A stretch of 14,086 nucleotides of DNA, from contig JAITQZ010000073.1 in the NCBI GenBank assembly GCA_031288635.1, positions 1 to 14,086 of the forward strand, in the 5' to 3' direction. Source of the DNA: Candidatus Peribacteria bacterium. Lineage in GTDB: Bacteria; Patescibacteria; JAEDAM01; Absconditabacterales; Absconditicoccaceae. The notes under the pieces are model-generated. The model was not told where the DNA came from. It did not search any database and saw nothing but the letters and a program-made list of their open reading frames with translations. Below, piece by piece: positions 1-7,848 of the stretch (its first letter is position 1; every line of letters starts with the position of its first letter). Both the position numbers and the translations under genes were made by a program.

Positions 1-174
1 TTGAAAAAGCAACTAATAACTATTATTGATTATCAGCATGTACCACATAATTCAAAAGAAGAATTAAAAAGAGTTATGCATTATACTATTAAGTACATCA
101 AGAACCCAGAAATGAAAGAATATCGGGAAAAGAACATTGATAAAATGATAAATGAAATAGTGCTGAATAGCTAA
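1..174 (+). CDS. C-terminal part of an unknown protein
   Basis: An open frame runs from the first base to a TAA at 172-174 and gives 57 residues. The first codon is TTG, which could be a start, but the gene more likely continues upstream of the window. The peptide is hydrophilic and rich in Lys, Glu and Ile, with a probable helical C-terminus (KNPEMKEYREKNIDKMINE). It contains no TGA codon. I do not recognise a family. The next gene, ftsZ, begins 242 bases downstream, past a repeat-rich spacer, so the two are probably not tightly coupled. Confidence 0.5.
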   Translation: MKKQLITIIDYQHVPHNSKEELKRVMHYTIKYIKNPEMKEYREKNIDKMINEIVLNS

Positions 175-233
175 TAAGAACCAACAAAAACCAACACCAT
201 AACATTCATCTTTTGCCTCCTTCATACAATTTG

Positions 234-251
234 CCCCGCAGTACTGCGGGG
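234..251. repeat. GC-rich palindromic repeat, intergenic copy
   Basis: CCCCGCAGTACTGCGGGG is a perfect 18-bp palindrome. The same core (CCCGCAGTACTGC) recurs at 2783-2798 and, with one change, at 12913-12928. This copy is the only one outside a gene. It lacks the G-rich tail ending GATTTT that follows the other two copies on the + strand. Confidence 0.75.
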
Positions 252-306
252 GAAATGCCGAAGCCTGAACTTGTGAAGGCGAGAGACAAAGGGGTTAACA
301 GCACCC

Positions 307-331
307 TGTAGGGACAGGTCTCGACCCGTCC
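307..331. repeat. Hairpin repeat, TGTAGGGAC family, intergenic copy
   Basis: TGTAGGGAC is followed by an imperfect palindrome, GGACAGGTC-TC-GACCCGTCC (312-331), with one mismatch between the arms. It is built like the hairpin inside each 48-bp unit at 2261-2452, where TGTAGGGAC leads into GGACTGGAC-TT-GTCCTGTCC. I infer one dispersed repeat family. Confidence 0.55.
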
Positions 332-416
332 GCCCACATCAAATTAACCCAACAAAACCCAACATCATAACATTCAGCCTTTTATACCCTTTTTAACCCT
401 TATACCTTACATTACA

Positions 417-1601
417 ATGACCATTCAAGAAATCATCCCAGAATTCATCCCTGGAGCGAAAATTAAAGTCCTCGGTATCGGAGGCTGCGGAAACAAAGCC
501 CTTAATAGAATGATACAAGAAGGACTGGACGGCGTAGAATTTGTCGCTATCAATACCGACGCTCAAGACCTCGCCATCAACCTCGGACAAACCAAAGTCA
601 ACATCGGACTCAACATTACGAAAGGACTCGGAGCCGGAGCAAACCCAGAAGTCGGAAGAAAAGCAGCAGAGGAGTCTGAAGCCGAAATCAAAGCAGCCCT
701 CCAAGATGCTGATATGGTCTTCATCACTGCTGGAATGGGAGGAGGAACGGGAACCGGAGCAGCCCCAGTAATTGCCAACATCGCAAAAGCTATGGGAATC
801 CTCACTATCGGTATCGTTACTAAACCGTTCAGTTTTGAAGGAACAAAAAGGTCAACCAATGCTGAAGATGGTCTCATAAAAATGAAAGACGCAGTAGATA
901 CCTTAATCGTAATTCCAAACGACAAAATTTTCACCGTGGTAGACAAAAAAACAACTTTCAAACAGGCTTTTACAATGATTGATAAAATTCTGTATCTCGG
1001 AGTGCAAGGAATTTCTGACCTCATCATCAAACCGGGAGACATCAATATCGATTTCGCAGACATCAGAGAAGTAATGTCTAATAGCGGAAACGCCTTACTC
1101 GGTATCGGATACGGTGCAGGAGAAAAAAGGGCAGTGGACGCAGCCAGAAAAGCAATCGAGAATCCTCTACTCGAAACCAATCTCGATGGAGCAAAAAAAG
1201 TAATCTTTGCCGTTTCTGGAGGATTGGATTTAACACCTGTAGAAGTACAAGAAGCTGCAGCCGTAATCGAAGAAATCCTCGATAATGACGTAAATATGAT
1301 TTGGGGAATGAGTTTTGATGAAAGCTTTGAAGATGAAGTAAAAGTCACTATTATCGCTACCGGATTTGAAGAGCAGAGCAAAGACACCATCATCAAAAAA
1401 CCGCAAAGAGATTTGCTTGGTCGCCCAACAGCTGGTACAACTACAAGAAAAGAAAGCGAAAACTTTATTTTAAGAGGCTTGAAATCTGAATCTCCATCTC
1501 CTTCCGTTCCCCAAGAAAAAGAAACCTTCCACCTCAACGAACCAGAAGAAGACTTAGAAACACCCGCATTTATCACCAAGAGACTGAATAATGAAGGATA
1601 G
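417..1601 (+). CDS. ftsZ: Cell division protein FtsZ
   Basis: FtsZ is the tubulin-like GTPase that polymerises into the division ring on the inner face of the membrane. The 394-residue product is of usual length. The N-terminal nucleotide-binding segment [17 protein letters not shown] is at about 16-32, the tubulin signature GGGTGTG at 108-114, and the T7 loop that completes the neighbouring subunit's GTPase site ([11 protein letters not shown]) at about 210-220. A polar linker follows, then a C-terminal tail ([10 protein letters not shown]) resembling the conserved peptide that binds FtsA-type partners. The ATG at 417 follows TTACATTACA with no Shine-Dalgarno sequence; nearly the same bases precede dnaB. 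No TGA codon is used although the protein is glycine-rich. The gene ends in TAG. A long antisense frame over it is a codon-composition shadow. Confidence 0.97.
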   Translation: MTIQEIIPEFIPGAKIKVLGIGGCGNKALNRMIQEGLDGVEFVAINTDAQDLAINLGQTKVNIGLNITKGLGAGANPEVGRKAAEESEAEIKAALQDADMVFITAGMGGGTGTGAAPVIANIAKAMGILTIGIVTKPFSFEGTKRSTNAEDGLIKMKDAVDTLIVIPNDKIFTVVDKKTTFKQAFTMIDKILYLGVQGISDLIIKPGDINIDFADIREVMSNSGNALLGIGYGAGEKRAVDAARKAIENPLLETNLDGAKKVIFAVSGGLDLTPVEVQEAAAVIEEILDNDVNMIWGMSFDESFEDEVKVTIIATGFEEQSKDTIIKKPQRDLLGRPTAGTTTRKESENFILRGLKSESPSPSVPQEKETFHLNEPEEDLETPAFITKRLNNEG

Positions 1602-1602
1602 G

Positions 1603-1911
1603 ATGCAATATCTCAAGACTCAACGAAACACCATTTGAGAAGAGAAACAGCTCTGCCTCAGTGTTAGCAACAATTCACTAACTCTATGAGACAAAAACAT
1701 CTCCTTCAATAATACAAATTTTGAACTCCTAAATTATGCAGGAAATTGCAGACCGTTACGAGAAACCCACAAAGCTCTGATGGATATTATTCAAGATAAT
1801 GATAGAGATATTCCTAAAATATCACAACAAAAAACTATCACTAGGAAACTTGCTGAAGTTAGAAAAAACTATCGAACAAGACCAAAATCCACCCGTACCA
1901 GATGAAGATAG
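1603..1911 (+). CDS. Doubtful small ORF after ftsZ, unknown function
   Basis: An ATG lies one base after the ftsZ stop and opens a 102-codon frame that contains three TGA (read as Gly) and ends in TAG at 1909-1911. Codon choice (CTC, AAC, ATC, GAA) resembles the neighbouring genes, but no family is recognisable and the C-terminus is strongly basic. A competing frame starts at ATG 1736 and ends at TAA 1916-1918. It gives 60 residues with one TGA and an acidic tail (NPPVPDEDSE) that also looks protein-like. At most one is likely real, or the region is a frameshifted remnant. A terminator follows either frame immediately. Confidence 0.35.
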
Positions 1912-1925
1912 TGAATAAAAATTTT

Positions 1926-1956
1926 CTGTGAACATCAAAACTCACAGGATTTTTTT
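1926..1956 (+). terminator. Rho-independent terminator after the ftsZ region
   Basis: CTGTGA (1926-1931) pairs with TCACAG (1942-1947) around a 10-base loop. GA and seven T follow at 1950-1956. The A/T-rich flanks extend the pairing imperfectly. It marks the end of the ftsZ transcript, before the methylase gene. Confidence 0.75.
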
Positions 1957-2050
1957 GTAGAATACCTTGATTTTTCTATCAGTTTTTTGTATACTAATAA
2001 CAGCTTTTATTCCCTTACCCACTCCACTTTACCCTTTTTTCTCTCTTCCA

Positions 2051-3355
2051 ATGTACTTCGCCATCCTCTGAAACCACCCCCAAATCTCCCTCACCGAACT
2101 CCAACTCATTCACCCTATCAATATTTCTCCTCTCCACACCAGTGGTTCTGCCCACATTATCACCTTCAACACCACCAAACCAGAAAAACTCCCAACCCTC
2201 GCCAGCCTAATAAAACGAGGAAGAATAGTAGAAATTTCAGCATTAGAAAGATTTTTTTGAGAACCAACAAATAGTGTAGGAACTGGACTTGTCCTGTCTG
2301 AGAACGGAGAACCAACAAATAGTGTAGGGACCGGACTTGTCCTGTCCAAAAACGGAAAACCAACAAATAATGTAGGGACTGGACTTATCCTGTCTGAGAA
2401 CGGAAAACCAACAAATAGTGTAGGGACTGGACTTGTCCTGTCCAAAAACGGAAAACCAACAAATAAAAAAAGCCTCCTCTGAACCGCCGACACCGCAATG
2501 GGTATCACAATGAAGAAAAAATACGGACTAAAAAGATTCAAAAAAGTTGACCTCCTCCACACGGACAAAGAAGTCAAAGAGAAAGGCATTGAACTCATCA
2601 CCCTCCCAAAACTTAAAGGCTTCGTCGGTGTAGTAAAAGGATATCAAAACATCAGCCTCTACGAAATCATCGACTTTGATAAACCCGCCCGCAGTATGCA
2701 AACTTGAATGATGCCTGCGAAACTCACCCATACCTTGATAAACATCGGACTATCACTACCCCCTTTCCTAAAGAGCCTGTCTCCCGCAGTACTGCAGGAC
2801 GGGAAGGGCAGGGGGGATTTTACCATCCGAGACCCCTTCTGCTGAACCTGAACCACCGGTTTCCTCGCCAACTCCTTCGGCTACAACTTCATCGGCTCCG
2901 ACATCAAACTCAACCTCGCCCTGAAAAACGCAGAACGACGAAAGAACACAACCAATTTCCATAATCAGCTTTTTTCTTTCGTTGAACAAGACATCTCAAA
3001 ACCGCTTAACAAAGAAAACTTCAAAACCCTTCTCACCCACCAAACCCTCATCATCACCGAAGGACGACTCGGACCCATCATCAAACAAACCACCACTCCA
3101 ACCGAAATCAAAGAATACCAACGCCGAGTAAAAAACCTCTACCTCCAATTCATTCAAACCATCACTAACTTTTTTCCAAAAGATAAAAAGCCAACAATGG
3201 TCTTTACCATCCCTTTCTATATCGGACAAGAGAACACCATCGAGCCTCAGATTTCTGCCCTCGCTGAACAATCAGGACGAACAATGAACACCGTAGACGA
3301 AATCTACAAAAGAGAAAACCAAAAAGTCTGACGCAAAATCATCATTCTACAATAA
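2051..3355 (+). CDS. TRM11-like tRNA guanosine methyltransferase with in-frame repeat insertions
   Basis: Reading seven TGA codons as Gly gives 434 residues in one frame. The start MYFAILG..ISLTELQ matches the N-termini of the archaeal/CPR TRM11-like, UPF0020-type methylases, which modify guanosine N2 in tRNA with S-adenosylmethionine. GMMPAKLTHTLINI (219-232) leads into motif I, DPFCGTGTTGFLAN (261-274), with GSDI ending the next strand (282-285). TEGRLGP (336-342) sits where the family has its catalytic loop (often TEPYLGP). The tail KVGRKIIIL is typical. Glycines 265 and 267 of motif I are TGA-encoded. Two stretches look foreign: four 16-residue repeats (71-134) in the N-terminal linker and a palindrome-derived insert (about 236-257) just before motif I. 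The ATG at 2051 has a pyrimidine-rich leader and no Shine-Dalgarno sequence. The pseudouridine synthase begins nine bases after the TAA, suggesting an RNA-modification operon. The exact tRNA position is not deducible. Confidence 0.82.
2261..2465 (+). repeat. 4.3 copies of an in-frame 48-bp tandem repeat in the methylase
   Basis: Units start at 2261, 2309, 2357 and 2405, with a partial fifth from 2453. Each encodes 16 residues of the form EPTNSVGTGLVLSENG. Units alternate between an SEN and an SKN ending, as if a 96-bp pair had itself been duplicated. Each contains an imperfect palindrome (GGACTGGACTTGTCCTGTCC in unit 4) related to the intergenic element at 307-331. The period is a multiple of three, so the frame is kept. 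Confidence 0.9.
2781..2821. repeat. GC-rich palindromic repeat inside the methylase gene
   Basis: CCCGCAGTACTGCAGG (2783-2798, one mismatch) is followed by a G-rich tail ending GATTTT. Core and tail match the copy at 12906-12956. Here it is translated in frame as approximately LSPAVLQDGKGRGDF, immediately before the conserved strand leading to DPFCGTGT. No stop codon is introduced. Confidence 0.8.
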
Positions 3356-3364
3356 CCCCCTCAA

Positions 3365-4168
3365 ATGAGACTGCTCACCTATCTCCAAACCACTCACCAC
3401 CTTTCTCGCCGCAAAATCGTTGTACTCATCCAACAAGGAAAAATTTTAATCAACGGACAAAAAGTACAATCTTTCAAACACGAACTCGCTTCAGATGACG
3501 AGATAAGTATCAGGAATACTTCTGACAATAGTTCTTCCCCATCAAAGAAAATGTCTCTTGCAACAAAGGAAGTACCAGCCAAACGCCTCTTGCTCTTCAA
3601 CAAGCCCAAAGGCTACGTCGTCTCAAAATTCGACCCTCACAACCATACCATCTACGAACTCCTCCCCGCAGAATTCCAGCATTACTACTACATAGGACGC
3701 CTAGACAAGGAGAGTAGGGGACTCGTCCTGCTCACCAATAGCCCTGACCTCGTCCACCGCTACGAACACCCAAAATTCAACATCACGAAAGAATACCTCA
3801 TCCAGCTTTCTTCTCCTATCTCTTCCCAACATCTCCAACAAATGACAAAAATCTGAGTATCCAACGACGGAGACCTCCTAAAATTCAAAGCAATCACTCC
3901 GACTCCGCTTCCTTTACAATACAAAATCACCTTGAACGAAGGGAAAAAACGCCACATCAGAAGAGTCATCAAAGCCTTGGGCTATAAACTTCTTGACCTC
4001 CAAAGAATCAAAGAAGGGGAGTACAAACTAGGAGATTTGAAAGAAGGAGAATGGATTGAGACTCTTTTTAGAGGATCATCATCCTGAACGAAGGCGAGAC
4101 CTGCGAGCCGTAGTGAAGAATCTTTGTGAGCGAGATGTGTCTACGACACTCCATTTTCCAAATCATAA
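3365..4168 (+). CDS. RsuA/RluB-family rRNA pseudouridine synthase
   Basis: The enzyme isomerises a uridine in ribosomal RNA. An N-terminal S4 RNA-binding domain (RLLTYLQTTHHLSRRKIVVLI, then GKILINGQKV) covers about 1-50. After a Ser/Lys linker come KPKGYVVSK (80-88) and the catalytic motif GRLDKESRGLVLLTN (111-125, Asp114). GVSNDG (164-169), whose first Gly is a TGA codon, matches the conserved GV-DG turn, and EGKKRHIRRVIKALGY (192-207) is the family's arginine-rich motif. Normal homology ends near GEWIETL (228-234). The remaining 33 residues, including two TGA glycines, are encoded by a dispersed repeat and sequence beyond it up to TAA 4166-4168, so the tail is probably not functional enzyme. 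It starts nine bases after the methylase stop. The subfamily (RsuA, RluB, RluE or RluF) cannot be fixed by eye. Confidence 0.9.
4081..4125 (+). repeat. ATCCTGAACGAAGGCGAG-type dispersed repeat overlapping the synthase 3' end
   Basis: The stretch begins ATCCTGAACGAAGGCGAGAC and ends GAAGAATCTTT. It resembles the CATCCTGAGCGAAG...GAAGAATCT type of dispersed repeat known from many bacterial genomes. A related fragment (CCTGAAC...GAAGGCGAGA) lies at about 264-286 upstream of ftsZ. It supplies part of the C-terminal extension of the synthase. Confidence 0.5.
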
Positions 4169-4186
4169 AAAATACTTTATTTTCAT

Positions 4187-4216
4187 TTGACTTTCATATC
4201 AAAATCATCATACTAG
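4187..4216 (+). promoter_or_regulatory. Possible promoter of the MORN gene
   Basis: TTGACT (4187-4192) lies 18 bases before TACTAG (4211-4216), with further A/T-rich sequence up to the ATG at 4271. The -35 is good and the -10 is poor. It sits just after the stop of the preceding gene, where a separate promoter would be expected. Confidence 0.35.
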
Positions 4217-4270
4217 AAGATATAAAATCCTATAAATTAGGATAACATTTTATCTTCTCTATTTCTACCA

Positions 4271-5305
4271 ATGAGTATCCAAAAAAAATCTGTATCTACA
4301 GACAATCAAATCACCCGACCAGATGCACAAGAAATTCTTAATGGTCATAAACAAAATCAAATCGCATTAAAATCATTAGATACTAATGATATATATATGC
4401 TATTAAAAAAATGTTGATTTACAGAGGAACTAGTTACTCAATATGGAAAAGAAATTACTACTGCATTAGTAAACAAAATTGAAAAAGTTGTAAATAAAAA
4501 AGAAAATGCTCCTGAAGTAATAGCTGCTTTATCAACAATGAATGACGTACATCAAACTATAGAAACCCTAGTAAAACAGAGTGGATTGAAATGAAAAGAC
4601 GCAGAAAATCTCAAAAGAGAACTGGAAACAAAGATGGGACTAGATGACCTTACACTTTGTGAAAATCCAGATAAAAAACAAGAATATTCTACAATTGAAG
4701 ATTGTTATATTATTAAAAACGAGAGCATTATCCTAAAAGATACATGCACTGATACCATTTTTGTTCCCAATGTTTGAGCCAGCAACCACTATCTTCTTAT
4801 TGCAGGAAAGAGATATTATGAAATTAAGAAAGAAACAAAGTATACGTGATTAGGATATCGTCTTTACAATAACGCTTTGTTCATTGGAGAATGGAAAAAT
4901 GGTCAAGAAAACTGACAAGGAACATTGATTTGAAATAATGGAAATCGGTATAAAGGAGAGTGGAAAGACGGTCGAAAACATTGACAAGGAACATCGACTT
5001 GGAAGGATGGAAGTCAGTATGAAGGAGAGTGAAAAGACGGTCTAAAACATTGACACGGAATAATGACTTGGAATGATGGAAGTCAGTATGAAGGAGAGTG
5101 GAAAGACGATACATTTTTCTTTCCCTCACTGATTTGGCTTTATAATAATAAAGAACTTACTATGACAACAGAGTATGGCTATATCGTAACAATAACAGAT
5201 AAAGATTGAGTTTCTCATACCTTTGACGAACCAGGAAAAACTCTCAAAGAGGTAGAAACATTTTTAGCTACTGCAGAAGGACAGCAACTTTTCCCCGCTA
5301 GCTAA
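4271..5305 (+). CDS. MORN-repeat protein
   Basis: Ten TGA codons read as Gly join this into a 344-residue protein ending in TAA. Residues 1-130 are polar and probably helical (ENLKRELETKMGLDDL). Residues 203-280 hold MORN repeats of the form YxGEWKDGxxHGxGxxxWxDGSQ: one diverged, two good 23-residue copies (227-272) and a final YEGEWKDD. Several consensus glycines are TGA codons (215, 221, 238, 261), which is strong evidence for the code. At residue 254 a consensus Trp (TGG in the other copies) is TGA. A C-terminal segment (about 290-344) follows with no recognised domain. No signal peptide is visible. MORN repeats often bind lipids or scaffold proteins at membranes, but the role here is unknown. 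No adjacent gene suggests a partner. Confidence 0.85.
4949..5109 (+). repeat. 69-bp tandem repeat encoding MORN units
   Basis: Units start at 4949 and 5018, with a partial third from 5087. They are near-identical at DNA level (GGAGAGTGGAAAGACGGTC recurs with single changes), including silent positions. This indicates recent duplication rather than old conserved repeats. Confidence 0.8.
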
Positions 5306-5362
5306 TCTTATAAATCCACTTTTTACTGGAAATTAATTTCAAAAATCGTATATTATAATATA

Positions 5363-5857
5363 ATGTATTATGATTTACGGCTTTTTATGAAACAGCACCG
5401 ATATCGATTTTTCATCAGTATTACAGCAATCCTATCGATAGTACGAACCTATCTTACTTTTTTCAGACCTTCTTCTCCCCAAATCTGTTGCCACTCCACT
5501 TGCTTCACCCTCGAACTCGCCCAAACCAACCAAGAGAGACAAACCTGACTAATGTTCCGCGAAACTCTCCCCGACAACGCAGGAATGCTTTTTATCTTCG
5601 AGACCGAACAACCTCACTCTTTCCGAATGAGAAATACCCTCATCCCACTAGATATGCTCCGACTAAATACCAATCTCCAAATCGTTGATATCCAAGCAGC
5701 AACCCCCTGCAAAACAGACCTTTGCCCTTCCTACATTCCTGCAGCACCAGCAAAATATGTCCTAGAACTCAATCAAGAAGCCAGTAAAAAAAACTGAATA
5801 GAAATCTGAGACTCCTGTTCCTTATCTCTTCCATCAAAAAATCGAACCATTTTCTAA
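5363..5857 (+). CDS. DUF192 family protein, membrane-anchored
   Basis: Reading three TGA codons as Gly gives 164 residues. The DUF192 signature is complete: FTLELAQTNQERQTGLMFR (48-66), GMLFIFE (74-80), FRMRNTLIPLD (87-97), CPSYIPAAPAKYVLEL (121-136) and GIEIGD (145-150). Glycines 62, 145 and 149 are TGA-encoded. A single hydrophobic segment (about 15-34) after a basic N-terminus suggests a signal anchor, with the domain outside the membrane. The biochemical function of DUF192 is not established. TATAAT at 5354-5359 is a likely -10. If so, transcription starts near 5366 and the next in-frame ATG at 5387 (MKQHRYRFF) is the true start, which would give 156 residues. I list the longer form. Confidence 0.9.
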
Positions 5858-5877
5858 AGAAATCAACTTTTTTTACT

Positions 5878-5907
5878 AAAAAGTCACCATCTAAGACACA
5901 GCTTTTT
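5878..5907 (+). terminator. Weak terminator candidate after the DUF192 gene
   Basis: AAAAAG (5878-5883) can pair with CTTTTT (5902-5907) around an 18-base loop that contains little further pairing. It lies 20 bases after the stop codon. The T-run is part of the stem, so efficiency is uncertain. Confidence 0.3.
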
Positions 5908-5961
5908 ACCTAGTATTTTTATCAGCACAGAAAAAAAGTGCAAAAAAAAGTGCAAAAAAAT

Positions 5962-5989
5962 TTGCATTATTTTTTTTTCTGAGTATACT
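5962..5989 (+). promoter_or_regulatory. Promoter of the large non-coding RNA
   Basis: TTGCAT (5962-5967) and TATACT (5984-5989) are separated by 16 bases, mostly T. The predicted start at 5996-5997 coincides with the first base of a 7-bp stem (GTCATCA, pairing with TGATGAC at 6028-6034). The same arrangement, TTGTAT-16-TATACT, precedes the membrane gene at 9120. An A-rich direct repeat (AAGTGCAAAAAAA, twice) lies just upstream and could be an UP-like or regulatory element. Confidence 0.6.
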
Positions 5990-6084
5990 AATATCGTCAT
6001 CAAGAAAGAGAGCAAAAATATCCTCCCTGATGACAGATGAAAAATCTTCCAACAAATTGTTCCCAAAAAATTGTTCAAGTATAT

Positions 6085-6755
6085 TGGAAGAAGTGGTCTT
6101 TAACAAGATATATTGGAAAATCCATTTATCATTGGTAGTACTCACGTACTATCCTCACTTGTTTCTCTGACTTGTTCAGTGAGATAAAGGAGAAATGTAT
6201 GGAGGAAACGTATCGAGATGTCTAGATTCTTCTGTGTTGTGTTGTTAGCATTCTACAAAATTAGGAGTTGCAACACCTACCATTCAAGTCCTTATCAGCT
6301 TATCACTGGTGAGAAAAATCATCTAGCGGTCTTGCCTCTCTATCAGAAAGAGTATTTGAAAGCATCAATCTTTCAGAGTTCTAACCTCTTTGACCGTAGC
6401 AAATGTGCAAATCATTTCTGCGAGTTTCCAGACTTCAGAGAAATCTGATTTCGTTAGGAGTGGGTAGAGAAAAGCTTGTAAAAAAGCTAAATCGCAAGTG
6501 AAAGAGACGCTTGCATTTGTAAGAAACGACTACATCAAGTACATACATAAGATGATAAAATTATCGACCGACTAGAGCGATAAGGTTTCATCAACTGGAT
6601 TCCGCAGTTAATCTTCATAGAGTGTTTTGTATTCTCGCTATCAAAAGTAGTAGGAACTTTTCCCTCAAATAGCTTCTTATGGGTAACTATAAGTAAGATA
6701 GAGATTAAAATGTTCATACAAACCTTTCAGGTTAGCCTGTGTTTGTGTGAGATAT
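6085..6755 (+). repeat. Unit 1 of the large RNA
   Basis: Starts with TGGAAGAAGTGGTCTTTAAC and the hairpin TGGA-AAA-TCCA (6114-6124). A bulged hairpin, GGTAGTAC-TCAC-GTACTATCC (6135-6153), follows. GGAGGAAACGTATCGAGATG (6201-6220) has a close copy in unit 2. TAGGAACT...CTCAAATAG lies at about 6651-6672. The closing hairpin is ACAAAC...GTTTGT around CAGG-TTAG-CCTG (6728-6739). It is the longest unit, with about 200 extra bases in its middle. Confidence 0.6.
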
Positions 6756-6817
6756 ATCTTGTGAAATCTCTTCTTTCCATATCCTTGGACAGTTCATCAC
6801 TGAATTGTTTGAGGTAC

Positions 6818-7250
6818 AGGAAGAGTGGTCTTTGAAAGAACGTATGGGTAATCCCTTTGTACTTAGTACTATCACTACAAGAGTTGTTTTGCTTCCCTCC
6901 CGAGGAATGTATCAAACAATTCCGATAGTATTATCACTGGTTCGCAAGAATACAGGATATACTACCAGAGGAAACGAATCGAAATACTTTCATCAGTATC
7001 TCGACTGTTAGTAAGAGCTACAAACTATTTCATCGTGCAATTCACTTTGCAAGTTGGGGTGGAAAACAGGATACCACAATATATCTGTAAAGAAAGTACT
7101 GATTTCTTAATTTCAAAAGGATTAGGAACTGTATCTCTCAAATAGTAACTTCGCTTTTGCACTGTTTACTAGAGATAGATTGTTTACGAAACCTCAGGTT
7201 AGCCTGCCGTTTCAGGGTTGTTAGAGTGTACCTTTATCGGTTGCTCTAAT
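6818..7250 (+). repeat. Unit 2 of the large RNA
   Basis: Starts with AGGAAGAGTGGTCTTTGA and the hairpin GGG-TAAT-CCC (6846-6855). AGAGGAAACGAATCGAAATA (6967-6986) matches unit 1. TAGGAACTGTATCTCTCAAA with TAG follows at about 7123-7145. The closing hairpin is GAAAC...GTTTC around CAGG-TTAG-CCTG (7195-7206), then a stem TTAGAG/CTCTAA (7221-7249). Confidence 0.6.
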
Positions 7251-7321
7251 AGAATGTAACATACTTCTTTTATTCACCTTCCTACATCGCCTGGTTGCTT
7301 CAAAAGAGTAGCTTGGCTATG

Positions 7322-7790
7322 CAGGAAGTCAGGTCTTTATAACAACTATGGTTCACATCCGTGTATCATTGGTATATAGTATCCCAAAAGCTTATCTACT
7401 GTTATTCCTCCCAAGAATTTCATTGAGATTTGCCTGCTATATGTCATCACTTGTCTCACTTTATTGTATCCTATTTCTTAACCGAGTAGTATTAGTAATG
7501 TTGTAGATAAAGAATTGCTTATCTCTATGGATAACTTCATCGTTATGCACATATAAGTAGGATGATACATCAGCTTTATTTTATCTTTCTTATTAACTGC
7601 TCTAAAAAGCTGTCTAATCTGATTGCTCTGAAATACAAGTTGCTCAAAACAGGATGTCGTATACTATCTTTCGAGAGGTATGCTGTTCTTTATCATAAAA
7701 TGGTTGAGAACTCATACATCAAAATTAGCTCGTCTAATAAGATAGGATATTCAGAAGGTCTATTTAGGTTCGCCTGATTCCTTCAGGGGT
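7322..7790 (+). repeat. Unit 3 of the large RNA
   Basis: Starts with CAGGAAGTCAGGTCTTTATA and the hairpin ATGG-n7-CCGT. It shares TATCATTGGTA...GTATCC with unit 1. GAGAACTCATACATCAAAAT followed by TAG at about 7706-7727 corresponds to the GAACT...TCAAATAG motif. The closing hairpin is GAAGG...CCTTC (7754-7784) around TTAGG-TTCG-CCTGA. It is the most diverged copy; its TTAG loop is replaced by TTCG. Confidence 0.5.
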
Positions 7791-7848
7791 AAATGCTTTG
7801 AAACTCCACCGTTTCATTCATCTACAGTTTGACATAGATGCTATATTC

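Larger units (their letters stand above)
181..383. repeat. Imperfect 35-bp direct repeat flanking a repeat mosaic upstream of ftsZ
   Basis: The segment at 181-214 (starting CCAACAAAAACCAACACC) recurs at 349-383 (starting CCAACAAAACCCAACATC). Both continue into ATAACATTCA followed by T-rich sequence, with about 31 of 35 positions shared by eye. The 134 bases between them hold a perfect GC-rich palindrome (234-251), a stretch resembling the repeat near 4081 (shared GAAGGCGAGA), and a hairpin repeat (307-331). This looks like a leader segment duplicated around inserted repeat DNA. Confidence 0.55.

Noticed and set aside
563..1579. 338-codon open frame on the minus strand
   Set aside because: It lies entirely antisense to a convincing ftsZ, and its Ser/Ile/Pro-rich composition is what reversing ftsZ codons gives. 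No family features.
1736..1918. Alternative 60-codon gene after ftsZ
   Set aside because: Not excluded, but it competes with the frame at 1603-1911, which abuts ftsZ and has typical codon choice; mentioned there instead of being listed twice.
2261..2465. Regular repeats that could suggest a CRISPR array
   Set aside because: Units are contiguous with no variable spacers, stay in frame, and lie inside a gene. No cas genes are present.
2110..2601. 163-codon minus-strand frame with 16-residue repeats
   Set aside because: It is antisense to the methylase; the repeats are the reverse of the 48-bp array. The + strand frame carries the conserved methylase motifs.
4881..5129. 82-codon minus-strand repetitive frame
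   Set aside because: It is the antisense of the MORN repeats; its periodicity is explained by them.
3365..5857. Apparent pseudogenes broken by many stops
   Set aside because: All internal stops are TGA, and reading them as Gly restores conserved motifs and full-length proteins.
5992..6104. Short + strand peptide (ending LFKYIGRSGL) resembling a transposase fragment
   Set aside because: It has no start codon, ends at a TAA, and overlaps the 5' stem and the start of unit 1. The match is impressionistic.
6218..6448. 76-codon frame inside the large non-coding region
   Set aside because: Reading TGA as Gly extends it only three codons to a TAG. It does not recur in the other units, and the shared motifs fall outside it. 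The frames at 6805-7011 and 7562-7777 fail likewise.
7754..7812. tmRNA-like 3' end (GGTTCG...CTCCACC)
   Set aside because: The T-arm consensus and a pairing acceptor 5' end are missing, and the GGTTCG belongs to the unit-closing hairpin.
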